Shown here one piece after another: positions 8,296-16,738 of a stretch of DNA of 64,000 nucleotides. The notes beneath the pieces are model-generated. The model was given only the letters and a program-made list of their open reading frames with translations, was not told the origin of the DNA and made no database searches. The translations under genes and the position numbers were made by a program. How positions within the stretch are numbered: the stretch's first letter is position 1; each line of letters starts with the position of its first letter. This DNA comes from Sinomicrobium kalidii (GTDB lineage: Bacteria; Bacteroidota; Bacteroidia; Flavobacteriales; Flavobacteriaceae), in contig NZ_CP089211.1 of assembly GCF_021183825.1 (NCBI RefSeq), positions 5,128,501 through 5,192,500 on the forward strand, in the 5' to 3' direction.

Positions 8296-9246
8296 TTATG
8301 TTTTTATAAGTCCCAGTTCTACGAGACGTTCGTGGAGGAATTCTCCCGCCGTAATATCTTCGTACAACCTGGGATGTTGTTCATCTACACAATTTTCCAG
8401 ACAATTAAGGGGCATTTCACTGATAGGGTGCATAAAGAAAGGAATGGAGTATCTGGACGTACCCCACAGTTCACGCGGCGGGTTTACCACCTGATGTATT
8501 GTAGATTTAAGGCGGTTATTGGTATGCCTGGAGAGCATATCGCCCACATTGATCATCAGTTCGTCAGGTTCGGCAATGGCGTCGATCCATTGCCCGTTGT
8601 GGTTCTGCACCTGTAATCCTTTACCATGAGCCCCCATAAGGAGCGTTATGAGGTTAATGTCCCCGTGTGCCGCAGCACGTATGGCATTTTCAGGTTCCCT
8701 GGTAATGGGAGGGTAGTGAATGGGGCGCAATATGGAATTGCCGTTTTTTATCCATTTGTCAAAATAATTCTCTTCCAGTTCCAGGCGTAAGGCCAGGGCC
8801 CTCAGTACGTATCTGGCGGTTTTCTCCAGCATTTTATAGGCTTCCTTTCCCACTTCATTGAACCGGGGAAGTTCCGCTACCATAACATTTTCAGGATATT
8901 CCGCTTTCAGTTTGGGATCGTCTTCCACATACTGCCCGAAATGCCAGAATTCCTTGAGATCGCCTTCCTTTCTTCCCTTGGCATGTTCTTTTCCGAAGGA
9001 AGTATAACCGCGCTGTCCGCCAATACCTTCTATTTCATATTTTTTCTTTACCTCTTCCGGCAGGGCGAAGAACTTCTTTATCTCGTCGTAGAGATCTTTT
9101 ACTAACTGATCGGAAAGGAAATGTCCTTTCAGCGCCACAAAACCGATCTCTTCATAAGCATCGCCGATCTCTTTTATAAACTTGTTCTTTTTACCCGGAT
9201 CGTCCGAGAGAAATTCTCTCAGGTCCACACTTGGTATCTTGTCCAT
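8296..9246 (-). CDS. 2-oxoglutarate/Fe(II)-dependent oxygenase, isopenicillin-N-synthase-like
   Basis: 316 aa. An N-terminal DIOX_N region (PSVDLREFLSDD) precedes a 2OG-FeII_Oxy core with the iron-binding triad: H and D in AAHGDINLITLL and H in LKSTIHQVV, then the cosubstrate-binding Arg and Ser in SRYSIPFF. Family members hydroxylate or desaturate small molecules; the substrate here is unknown. It diverges from the E1 dehydrogenase gene and has a good promoter at 9312-9342. Confidence 0.88.
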   Translation of the reverse strand: MDKIPSVDLREFLSDDPGKKNKFIKEIGDAYEEIGFVALKGHFLSDQLVKDLYDEIKKFFALPEEVKKKYEIEGIGGQRGYTSFGKEHAKGRKEGDLKEFWHFGQYVEDDPKLKAEYPENVMVAELPRFNEVGKEAYKMLEKTARYVLRALALRLELEENYFDKWIKNGNSILRPIHYPPITREPENAIRAAAHGDINLITLLMGAHGKGLQVQNHNGQWIDAIAEPDELMINVGDMLSRHTNNRLKSTIHQVVNPPRELWGTSRYSIPFFMHPISEMPLNCLENCVDEQHPRLYEDITAGEFLHERLVELGLIKT

Positions 9247-9311
9247 TTATTCCAGAATTTAATCCCGGAAACACCAGCAGGTTTTTCCGGAGTGTATTGT
9301 GCTTTCCTGTA

Positions 9312-9342
9312 CAAAGTTAGGCAATTAGCGGGCTAATTTAAA
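9312..9342 (-). promoter_or_regulatory. Promoter of the 2OG-Fe(II) oxygenase gene
   Basis: On the minus strand TTTA (9342-9339), a 19-nt spacer, then TAACTTTG (9319-9312), matching the Bacteroidota -33/-7 arrangement. It gives a leader of about 60 nt. Confidence 0.6.
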
Positions 9343-9403
9343 AAGATAGTTATTAACATCACAAAAAAATATCACATTCGCACTCCTTAATGTTATTTTT
9401 ACC

Positions 9404-9411
9404 TACTTTTG
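9404..9411 (+). promoter_or_regulatory. Candidate -7 box of the fused E1 gene
   Basis: TACTTTTG matches TAnnTTTG, 16 nt before the start codon. No good -33 element is visible at 19 nt spacing. Confidence 0.45.
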
Positions 9412-9427
9412 AAGTTGTTAATAAAGT

Positions 9428-11443
9428 ATGCTTCACATGAATTCTGTTTCCTCCAAAAAGACACGTATCACCTATCACAGAAGGGATTTGAGTGACAAGG
9501 AACTCCTTCGGCTGTATCAAAAAATGCTCCTCCCCAGGATGATAGAGGAGAAGATGCTCGTATTGCTCCGGCAGGGCAAAATATCAAAATGGTTCAGCGG
9601 TATCGGACAGGAAGCCATATCGGTAGGGGTGAGTTCGGCCCTGGAAAAGGACGAATATATTTTACCCATGCACCGCAACCTGGGCGTTTTTACTTCGCGG
9701 GGAGTGCCGTTACATCGTCTCTTTTCGCAGTGGCAGGGAAAAGCGAGCGGTTTTACACAAGGCCGGGACCGCAGTTTTCATTTCGGCACGCAGGAATTCC
9801 GCATTGTGGGAATGATTTCGCACCTCGGGCCGCAAATGGGGGTGGCAGACGGTATTGCCCTGGCCCACAAACTGAGAAAAGCAAAAAAAGTAACCGCCGT
9901 ATTCACCGGGGAAGGGGGAACTAGTGAAGGGGATTTTCACGAAGCCCTCAATGTAGCTTCGGTCTGGGACCTTCCGGTGTTGTTCTGTGTGGAAAATAAC
10001 GGTTACGGACTCTCCACACCCGTTGCCGAGCAGTTCAAGTGCGAACACCTGGCCGATAAAGGAACCGGGTACGGGATGGAATCGCACATCATAGACGGCA
10101 ATAACATCCTCGAAGTTTATACAAAGGTGTCGGAAATAGCGGAAGATATAAGAGAAAATCCCCGTCCGGTGCTGCTGGAATTCAAAACATTCCGCATGCG
10201 GGGTCACGAAGAAGCCAGCGGTACCAAATATGTTCCCGCGGAACTCATGGAACGGTGGGCGGCCAGGGACCCTATTGAAAATTACGGGCAGTTCCTGGTT
10301 GAAGAGAGCATTCTTTCCGGGGAAAAGGACAAACACATCCGCAGGCAGATGTCTGAAACCATCCGGGAAAACCTGCAACTGGCATTTGACGAGCCCCCCG
10401 TGACATTTGATGAGGAAAAAGAACTGAATGCAGTGTACCGGAAGTTTGAGTTCCGGGAAATTAGTTCGGGGAGCAAACGGAACAATATCCGTTTCGTAGA
10501 TGCCGTTTCACAGGGATTGGAACAAAGTATGGAGCGCTTTGATGACCTGGTGATCATGGGGCAGGATATTGCCGAATACGGCGGGGTGTTTAAGATTACC
10601 GACGGCTTTACCGAAAAATTCGGCAGGGAGCGGGTACGGAATACCCCTATTTGTGAATCTGCGATAGTTTCTGCCGCCATGGGACTTTCCGTTAACGGTA
10701 TGAAAGCCGTTGTGGAAATGCAGTTTGCCGATTTCGTATCCACCGGGTTTAACCCCGTAGTGAATTACCTGGCCAAAACACATTATCGCTGGGGACAGCA
10801 TGCAGACGTGGTCATCCGGATGCCCTGCGGGGCGGGAGTGGGGGCCGGACCGTTCCATTCACAGACCAACGAGGCCTGGTTTACCAAAACCCCCGGACTC
10901 AAGGTGGTGTACCCGGCATACCCGTACGATGCCAAAGGGTTGCTTGCTACCGCCATTGAAGATCCCAATCCCGTATTGTTCTTTGAACACAAGGCTTTGT
11001 ACCGCAGTATATACCAGGAAGTACCCGAAGATTACTACAACCTGCCTTTCGGAAAGGCCGCTGTACTCCAACAGGGAAACGACGTCACTATCATATCATA
11101 TGGTATGGGCGTACACTGGGCCCGGGAAACCCTGGATGAAGACCGCACTATCAGTGCCGACCTCATAGACCTTCGTACCCTGCAACCACTGGATGTGGAG
11201 ACCATACTGGCCTCTGTACGCAAAACCGGGAAGGCCATTATTCTTCAGGAAGACACATTGTTTGGCGGACTGGCCAGCGATATTTCTGCAATAATCGTGG
11301 AAAATTGTTTTGAATTCCTGGATGCACCCGTACAGCGGGCGGGCAGCCTGGAAACACCGGTACCCTTTGCCGGGGCCCTCGAAGCGGGCTTTTTGCCGAA
11401 GCAACGGTTCAAAACGGCATTACACCGATTATTAGCGTATTAA
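9428..11443 (+). CDS. 2-oxoacid dehydrogenase E1, fused alpha-beta subunits (branched-chain type)
   Basis: 671 aa. Residues 1-330 are E1-alpha with the thiamine diphosphate motif GEGGTSEGDFHE...ENNGYG; residues about 350-671 are E1-beta with GQDIAEYGGVFKITDGF, EMQFADF and the transketolase C-terminal domain. It carries out oxidative decarboxylation of a 2-oxoacid, most likely branched-chain, passing the acyl group to an E2 lipoyl protein. Fusion of the two subunits is usual in Bacteroidota. E2 and E3 genes are not adjacent. Confidence 0.92.
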   Translation: MLHMNSVSSKKTRITYHRRDLSDKELLRLYQKMLLPRMIEEKMLVLLRQGKISKWFSGIGQEAISVGVSSALEKDEYILPMHRNLGVFTSRGVPLHRLFSQWQGKASGFTQGRDRSFHFGTQEFRIVGMISHLGPQMGVADGIALAHKLRKAKKVTAVFTGEGGTSEGDFHEALNVASVWDLPVLFCVENNGYGLSTPVAEQFKCEHLADKGTGYGMESHIIDGNNILEVYTKVSEIAEDIRENPRPVLLEFKTFRMRGHEEASGTKYVPAELMERWAARDPIENYGQFLVEESILSGEKDKHIRRQMSETIRENLQLAFDEPPVTFDEEKELNAVYRKFEFREISSGSKRNNIRFVDAVSQGLEQSMERFDDLVIMGQDIAEYGGVFKITDGFTEKFGRERVRNTPICESAIVSAAMGLSVNGMKAVVEMQFADFVSTGFNPVVNYLAKTHYRWGQHADVVIRMPCGAGVGAGPFHSQTNEAWFTKTPGLKVVYPAYPYDAKGLLATAIEDPNPVLFFEHKALYRSIYQEVPEDYYNLPFGKAAVLQQGNDVTIISYGMGVHWARETLDEDRTISADLIDLRTLQPLDVETILASVRKTGKAIILQEDTLFGGLASDISAIIVENCFEFLDAPVQRAGSLETPVPFAGALEAGFLPKQRFKTALHRLLAY

Positions 11444-11491
11444 TGTCGAATTATCGGGTCTTGAAGAGATTTAATTGACTGTTTGTTGTAC

Positions 11492-11499
11492 TAAATTTG
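11492..11499 (+). promoter_or_regulatory. Candidate -7 box of the lipoprotein pair
   Basis: TAAATTTG matches TAnnTTTG, 40 nt before the start of the first lipoprotein gene. Confidence 0.45.
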
Positions 11500-11539
11500 T
11501 TTTTTTTGCGTATTTTTAAACATAAAAAATAAATAAATT

Positions 11540-12022
11540 ATGACAAAAATTCGTGTAACCCTTATCTTATTAGTCGTCCTGGTGGCCTCTTCCTGTTCGC
11601 TTTCCAAAGTAAACAAGGAATACAGAGGAGCTATAGTCGGCAACTGGATTTTGAATGACGTGACTTACGCAGGTAACAGCGGAAACTTCAAGTCCGTTCT
11701 CTTTAACGATGTTTCTGACGAATGCTTTAAAGGAAGTCAATGGTTTTTCAGGAACAGTAACAGTACCGGTACGTATACCATTAACCCCGGTGCCGATTGT
11801 ATGGAAGGAGCCAGGAATATCCGGTGGTCCGTACACGAAAGCGGCGCTTCAAATCAACTTCAGTTCAAGTTCATTGACGAGAAAAAGAACGATCTGAGCG
11901 GCGGGTACGGTTACAGGCTGGATATTGTTACCCTTAACCAGCAGGAAATGACATTACAGACCAATACCACGGTAGAAGGAGAGCCCATTACCGTAGTATA
12001 TCACTTTTCAAGATCTTATTAA
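11540..12022 (+). CDS. Lipocalin-like lipoprotein
   Basis: 160 aa. Signal peptide II with lipobox VASSC, so the mature protein begins at Cys19. The rest resembles the lipocalin-like (DUF4488-type) domain common in Bacteroidota: VGNWILNDV start, alternating beta strands, and a closing ITVVYHFSR strand. Ser follows the lipobox Cys rather than an acidic surface-export signal, so a periplasm-facing location is likely. It is 21 nt upstream of the OmpA lipoprotein and probably cotranscribed. Confidence 0.75.
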   Translation: MTKIRVTLILLVVLVASSCSLSKVNKEYRGAIVGNWILNDVTYAGNSGNFKSVLFNDVSDECFKGSQWFFRNSNSTGTYTINPGADCMEGARNIRWSVHESGASNQLQFKFIDEKKNDLSGGYGYRLDIVTLNQQEMTLQTNTTVEGEPITVVYHFSRSY

Positions 12023-12043
12023 TAAAAATATAAAACATCAGTT

Positions 12044-12739
12044 ATGATACAGAATTCATTGCGAAAACTGGGAGTCGGTCTTCTTGCGATTGCCCTTTTT
12101 ACAGGTTGTGATGCCGTAAGGAATGCCGGAAACAAGGAAAAAGGCGCTGTGATCGGTGCTACAGGCGGTGCTGTCATTGGCGGAATTATAGGGAATAATG
12201 TCGGTGACAAGAAAAACTCTGCGCTGGGCGCCATAATCGGTGGTGTTGTAGGCGGTGCGGCCGGAACGTATATCGGTGACCGCATGGACCGCCAGGCAGA
12301 AAAGATCGAAGAAGAAATCCCCGGAGCTGAGGTAACCAGGGTAGGCGAAGGCATTAATGTAACCTTTGACGAAAGCAGCGGGGTATATTTTGCTACCAAC
12401 AAATACAATATCAATTCGAAATCTGCAACGACATTGAACAAGCTCGCAGGGATATTTAATGAATACCCGAACTCTCTTGTTCTTGTGGAAGGGCATACCG
12501 ACAATACCGGAAGTGCCGAATACAACATGGGACTTTCACAACGAAGGGCCAGTGCGGTTACCGATTATCTGGTAGGGCAGGGCGTTTCTTCCGGAAGGTT
12601 CACTACCAAATGGTATGGAGAAACACAACCGAAATACGACAACAGTACCTCAGAAGGACGGGCCAAAAACCGGAGGGTGGAAATAGCCATTGTCGCCAGC
12701 GAGGAACTGAAAGAAGAAGCGAGACGAAAAACGCAGTAA
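12044..12739 (+). CDS. OmpA-family lipoprotein with glycine zipper
   Basis: 231 aa. Lipobox LFTGC gives mature Cys22. Residues 35-90 form a glycine-zipper segment (GAVIGATGGAVIGGIIG and GAIIGGVVGGAAGTYIG), and about 115-220 an OmpA peptidoglycan-binding domain with VEGHTDNTG, NMGLSQRRA and KNRRVEI. It likely tethers the outer membrane to peptidoglycan. Second gene of a two-gene unit with the lipocalin-like lipoprotein. Confidence 0.93.
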   Translation: MIQNSLRKLGVGLLAIALFTGCDAVRNAGNKEKGAVIGATGGAVIGGIIGNNVGDKKNSALGAIIGGVVGGAAGTYIGDRMDRQAEKIEEEIPGAEVTRVGEGINVTFDESSGVYFATNKYNINSKSATTLNKLAGIFNEYPNSLVLVEGHTDNTGSAEYNMGLSQRRASAVTDYLVGQGVSSGRFTTKWYGETQPKYDNSTSEGRAKNRRVEIAIVASEELKEEARRKTQ

Positions 12740-12770
12740 ATTATCGGATTTACAATACCGATGAACATAA

Positions 12771-12800
12771 AGTAGAGACGTGCGGCCGCACGTCTCTACT
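12771..12800. repeat. Perfect 30-bp palindrome
   Basis: A perfect inverted repeat (AGTAGAGACGTGC, GGCC centre, GCACGTCTCTACT) lying 31 nt after the OmpA lipoprotein stop. It is followed by GTTTTC. Palindromes of this GTAGAGACG type are dispersed in many bacterial genomes; it could also end transcription. Confidence 0.8.
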
Positions 12801-12888
12801 GTTTTCAGGCATAGTATTGCTATGGGGATTTCATATTTTTTTCGTACCTTTTAATTAAGAAATAAGAAACAGGCAAAACACAAAAATC

Positions 12889-13743
12889 ATGAGACATCGC
12901 GTATTAATACCCACCGACTTTTCCGATAATGCATGGAACGCAATAGACTACGCGATTTCACTTTACAGTGGTGAGGAAACCGTATTTTTCCTGCTCAATT
13001 CGTATTCCCCGAATGCCATAAACCCCGGGGAGGTCATGACCTCTTCCGCAGCGACCAAAACACTTCTCGATGCGGTAAAATCATCTTCAAAAGCCGGGCT
13101 GAAAAAATCGCTGGAAAAGATTTTGTCGGGCAAAACGGACAAGAAACATACGTTCGAAGCCATTTCAAAATTCGATTACTTTGCCAGTGCCGTTGCCGAA
13201 GTGTGCAGGGAAGAGAAAATAGATATGGTGGTTATGGGAACTTCCGGGTCCAGCGGATTGAAAGAGATCCTGGTAGGAAGCAATACGGCCAGCCTTATAG
13301 GTAAGATTGAGAGTCCGCTCCTGGCCATCCCGGAATCTGCCCGGTTTTCACCGCCGAAAGAAATAGGTTTCGCCACCGACTACAACACCAAATACAAAAA
13401 AAAGAACCTGGAGGTATTGTTCCGTATTGCCGGCAAATTCACCTCAGACATCAGGATATATCATGTGTTACAGAAAAAAGACACCCTTACCGAAAAAAAC
13501 AAGCAGGTCCGGGCCGAAATGGAAAAACGGTTTTCCGGGCACAATCACAGTTTTTTTCTGCTTACCGATACTTCACTCAGTGATGCCACCCGTATTTTTA
13601 TAGAAAGCAGAAACATCCAGTTACTCTGCATGATAGCCAAGAAGCATAGCTTTCTCCAGCACCTGTTCGGAATGAGCCATACCAGGGATATGTGCTATCA
13701 TATCGATATCCCGCTGTTAATATTACAAAATGAAGCCGGGTAA
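12889..13743 (+). CDS. Universal stress protein, tandem-domain
   Basis: 284 aa, two UspA domains of about 140 residues. The first has the ATP-binding signature (MGTSGSSGLKEILVGSNT), the second is more degenerate and ends IDIPLLILQ. Cytosolic. It opens with PTDFSDNAWNA, shared exactly with the next gene, so the two are paralogues from a tandem duplication. A partial promoter box (TACCTTTT) lies upstream. Confidence 0.9.
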   Translation: MRHRVLIPTDFSDNAWNAIDYAISLYSGEETVFFLLNSYSPNAINPGEVMTSSAATKTLLDAVKSSSKAGLKKSLEKILSGKTDKKHTFEAISKFDYFASAVAEVCREEKIDMVVMGTSGSSGLKEILVGSNTASLIGKIESPLLAIPESARFSPPKEIGFATDYNTKYKKKNLEVLFRIAGKFTSDIRIYHVLQKKDTLTEKNKQVRAEMEKRFSGHNHSFFLLTDTSLSDATRIFIESRNIQLLCMIAKKHSFLQHLFGMSHTRDMCYHIDIPLLILQNEAG

Positions 13744-13759
13744 TGTCCGCAGTAATTCA

Positions 13760-13767
13760 TAAATTTG
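13760..13767 (+). promoter_or_regulatory. Candidate -7 box of second usp gene
   Basis: TAAATTTG matches TAnnTTTG and is located 74 nt before the start, so the second paralogue may be transcribed on its own. Confidence 0.4.
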
Positions 13768-13840
13768 GTTCTTTCATTAAACATTAAAGAAATAAACCCG
13801 GCCTGTTTCTGAGACCGGAAGCCATTAAAACCATCAATAC

Positions 13841-14689
13841 ATGGAAAAAATACTCATACCGACCGATTTTTCCGATAATGCATGGAATGCGGTCAGCTAT
13901 GCCCTCAAACTGTTTAAGGACAGTGAATGCACTTTTTACCTTCTTCACGTACTCCCGCCGACATTGGGAAGCAGAGAAACCATGGCCTCTGAAGTCACTG
14001 ACGAGATGCTTTCGCGGGCAAAGGTCACGGCTACGGAGAAGCTGGAGAAGTGGGCAGAAAAAATGATCTCTTCTGAAAACAAGGGGAAACACAAAACAGA
14101 GATCCTCACAAAATTCGACCTCTTTACCGATGCGGTGGACGATATTGTCAGCGAAAAGAAAATCGACATGGTAGTCATGGGATCGCGTGGAGCAGGGGGA
14201 ATAAAAGGTTTTTTTCTGGGTAGCAGCACTTCCAATCTCATCGGCCATGTAAAATGTCCCATCCTGGCGGTGCCGAAAGACCTGGAATTCGAACCTGTGG
14301 ATGAAATAGGTTTTGCCGTAGATTATGAATTTGCGTATGATAAAAAAGGGCTGGAGCCCGTGTTTCGTATAGCGGAGAAATTTTCTTCCGATATCAGGTT
14401 TTACCATGTTATGGAGAAAAAGGACGAATGGAACGGGGAAAAAGAAAAGATACGGGAAGGTATTAAAAAAGCGTTCAAGGGATTTAATGCTTCTTTTTAC
14501 CTGCTAACAGATGTTCCCCTGGATGTCGCCACCCGGCTTTTTGTGGAAAGCAGGGAGATCGACCTGCTCTGTATGGCCGCTGAAAAACGGAATTTCCTGG
14601 ACCACCTTCTCGGAAAATCTCCCGTAAAGAACATAAGTTATCACAGCACTACACCTTTGCTGGTATTGCATAAGGATACACTCAGGTAA
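13841..14689 (+). CDS. Universal stress protein, tandem-domain (paralogue)
   Basis: 282 aa, two UspA domains. Domain 1 carries MGSRGAGGIKGFFLGSSTSNLIG-type ATP-binding residues; domain 2 lacks a clear glycine motif. Similarity to the preceding gene runs the full length (shared N terminus, FATDY/FAVDY at the domain boundary, LLTD..L..ATR.F.ESR.I.LLCM near the end). Gap between the genes is 97 nt. Confidence 0.9.
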   Translation: MEKILIPTDFSDNAWNAVSYALKLFKDSECTFYLLHVLPPTLGSRETMASEVTDEMLSRAKVTATEKLEKWAEKMISSENKGKHKTEILTKFDLFTDAVDDIVSEKKIDMVVMGSRGAGGIKGFFLGSSTSNLIGHVKCPILAVPKDLEFEPVDEIGFAVDYEFAYDKKGLEPVFRIAEKFSSDIRFYHVMEKKDEWNGEKEKIREGIKKAFKGFNASFYLLTDVPLDVATRLFVESREIDLLCMAAEKRNFLDHLLGKSPVKNISYHSTTPLLVLHKDTLR

Positions 14690-14795
14690 AACTTTTTCAC
14701 AGGAGCGATGATTTGGAAAGCCCGTCCCGGTTAAAAGAGACCGGGACAGGATGGATATACCCCGGTACAAACACAAGAACAGTCCGTACGACAAC

Positions 14796-15263
14796 ATGGA
14801 AAAAATACACATAAGACAGGCTGAACTGAACGATCTGGATACCCTGCTGGAATTTGAACAGGGGGTTGTTGAGGCCGAACGTCCCTTTGACAATACATTA
14901 AAAGATGAGAAGATAAGCTATTACGACCTTGAGGCCTATATCCGTGATAAAGAAACCGAGGTGGTCGTTGCCGAATGTGACAAACGGCTTATCGGCTCCG
15001 GATATGCACGTATCCTCAAAGCCAAACCCTTTCTGAAACACAAAAAATATGCTTACCTGGGGTTTATGTATGTAGCCCCCGATTACCGTGGCAGGGGAGT
15101 TAACGGGCAAATTATGGATGCCCTTAAACAATGGTGCCGCAAACAGGAGATCACTGAAATACAACTGGATGTTTACAATGATAACAAGGCGGCCATAAAA
15201 GCCTATGAAAAATCGGGGTTTGAGCGTTATTTGATAACGATGCGGATGGCGCTGGAACCATAG
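14796..15263 (+). CDS. GNAT-family N-acetyltransferase
   Basis: 155 aa from ATG 14796 (the frame extends to 14751, but IHIRQAELND is the usual GNAT beginning and the longer start lies in a hairpin region). Acetyl-CoA-binding motif: MYVAPDYRGRGVNGQIM, followed by LDVYNDNKAAIKAYEKSGF. Substrate unknown. Confidence 0.87.
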   Translation: MEKIHIRQAELNDLDTLLEFEQGVVEAERPFDNTLKDEKISYYDLEAYIRDKETEVVVAECDKRLIGSGYARILKAKPFLKHKKYAYLGFMYVAPDYRGRGVNGQIMDALKQWCRKQEITEIQLDVYNDNKAAIKAYEKSGFERYLITMRMALEP

Positions 15264-15511
15264 AAATCAGATATTCAAAAATAAAAGATCGTACAAATAA
15301 GAAAGGTTTTCATGGCATTCCGCACAATTATTGTACCTTTACCGGGCGGTAATCGTGCGAATGCCCGAATAAAGTAATTCACAGGCCTTTTACCCGGCAT
15401 CCGGCCGGTTTTTGTTCTTCGTATTGCTCTCCGGTTATTTTTCTGCGACTTGTCCGCGGCCGTTATACTAGGCGATTATATTTATTCACTTAATAAAAAT
15501 TCAATTACTGA

Positions 15512-15958
15512 ATGGGAAGATCACAGGAAAGCTACAGCAAAAGGGAACGGGAAAAAAAACGTTTGAAAAAGAAAAAGGAAAAACAACAGAAGAAGGAAGA
15601 ACGTAAAGCGAGTTCCAAAAGCGGCGACCTGGAAGATATGTTGGTATATGTGGATGAATACGGTCGACTTACGGACACTCCGCCCGACCCTGCAAACAAG
15701 GTTGAAGTAGATGCAGAAAGTATAGAGATAGGCGTTCCCAAAAAAACAGAAGAAGATGTCCCGTCCGAACTACAGGGCAAAGTGGCATATTTTAACCATT
15801 CCAAGGGATACGGTTTTATCCGGGAACTGGACAGCGGTGAAAAATACTTTGTCCATGTCAATGGCCTTTTGGATGATATAGACGAAAATGACAAGGTTTC
15901 GTTCGAGCTCGAAAAAGGGCTGAAAGGAATGAACGCCGTAAATGTCAAAAGAATATAG
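15512..15958 (+). CDS. Cold-shock domain protein with Lys-rich N-terminal extension
   Basis: 148 aa. Residues 1-35 are almost all Lys, Arg, Glu and Gln, a highly charged helix. Residues about 85-148 form a cold-shock domain with both RNA-binding motifs, KGYGFI (RNP1) and YFVHV (RNP2). Likely an RNA chaperone or single-strand nucleic acid binder. The extended form is about twice the length of a classical CspA and is common in Flavobacteriia. Confidence 0.93.
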   Translation: MGRSQESYSKREREKKRLKKKKEKQQKKEERKASSKSGDLEDMLVYVDEYGRLTDTPPDPANKVEVDAESIEIGVPKKTEEDVPSELQGKVAYFNHSKGYGFIRELDSGEKYFVHVNGLLDDIDENDKVSFELEKGLKGMNAVNVKRI

Positions 15959-16344
15959 TTGCCCGTAACGAATTGATTGCTTTCAACAATTTTCGGGACT
16001 ACTCTTTTCACTTGTACGAACATCACGCACCTGCTGAATACAGATACAAACTACGAATGACCATCGTGAATATACGGTGAATTCCGTACTCCGGTCATTC
16101 GCTCTTTGCCGTATTTGGGGGTGCCATTATATTTTGGAATCATGAGCGGCCGGTAGCGTAGTTACAATTCAATGCAGCTAGCGGTATATTCTTACGGACA
16201 TAAACGGTCTTAGCCTAATCAAAGATGCAACGTTGTGATGTTTGTACAGGTAAAAGGAATAATTTCTTCACCCAAAATGCTTTTTCTTCTGATTAAGGAC
16301 ATCCCGGTTATTTCGGATTTACATAGCATTGACCTTTTTAAAAC
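15959..16344. other. Intergenic region without recognised gene
   Basis: About 390 nt between the cold-shock gene and the hxlR promoter. An imperfect hairpin follows the cold-shock stop (around 15960-16005). I see no ORF of convincing composition and no RNA gene. Confidence 0.6.
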
Positions 16345-16375
16345 TTGCCCGGATGCTACATATTATGTAGTTTTG
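16344..16375 (+). promoter_or_regulatory. Promoter of hxlR-nudC
   Basis: CTTG at 16344-16347, a 20-nt spacer, and a perfect -7 box TAGTTTTG at 16368-16375. The -7 box overlaps the end of one palindrome and abuts the next, so a protein bound to either would block it. Confidence 0.65.
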
Positions 16376-16390
16376 CTACATTAAATGTAG
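16356..16390. promoter_or_regulatory. Tandem HxlR operators
   Basis: Two palindromes, CTACATATTATGTAG (16356-16370) and CTACATTAAATGTAG (16376-16390), share 6-bp arms and 3-bp centres and start exactly 20 bp apart, two helical turns. They flank the -7 box and end 14 bp before the hxlR start codon, as expected for autoregulation. Confidence 0.8.
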
Positions 16391-16404
16391 TAACTGCGAA
16401 TATT

Positions 16405-16737
16405 ATGGCATTTCCAACTCCGGGAAAACCGGTCAGAGGGTCCAGGTCAGGACAACCCATTATGGCTCTTTTCGACCTTTTGGGGCGAAACTGGGCCATG
16501 GGTATCATATGGCATTTATCCTCCGGTCCGGGCACATTCCGTCAACTTCAGGATTATTGTGAAAGCATTTCACCAACCACGCTGAACAAAAGGCTCAAGG
16601 AACTTAAACGAGCCCGTCTAATAGAGAAAACCCCGGAAGGGTATGCACTGACTGCAGCGGGAAGAGAAGTATTTGAACTGCTATCCCCCCTGGGGGAATG
16701 GGCCAAAAGCTGGGCACAACATCTGAAAGAAGCATAA
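16405..16737 (+). CDS. HxlR-family transcriptional regulator
   Basis: 110 aa from ATG 16405; a frame open to 16345 would run through the operators and is rejected. The winged helix is typical of HxlR: MALFDLLGRNWAMGIIWHL, FRQLQDYCESISPTTLNKRL and LIEKTPEGYALTAAGREV. HxlR proteins bind DNA as dimers and often respond to electrophiles or redox stress; the signal here is unknown. It is 1 nt upstream of nudC, so the two form an operon. Confidence 0.92.
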   Translation: MAFPTPGKPVRGSRSGQPIMALFDLLGRNWAMGIIWHLSSGPGTFRQLQDYCESISPTTLNKRLKELKRARLIEKTPEGYALTAAGREVFELLSPLGEWAKSWAQHLKEA

Positions 16738-16738
16738 T

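Noticed and set aside
10282..10743. Long minus-strand frames inside the E1 gene and similar ones inside purL, ppc and tamB
   Set aside because: Shadows of well-supported genes on the other strand; compositions are unlike real proteins.
14724..14747. 8-bp hairpin GTCCCGGT/ACCGGGAC before the GNAT gene
   Set aside because: No T-run follows and it overlaps the possible GNAT leader, so I do not call it a terminator.
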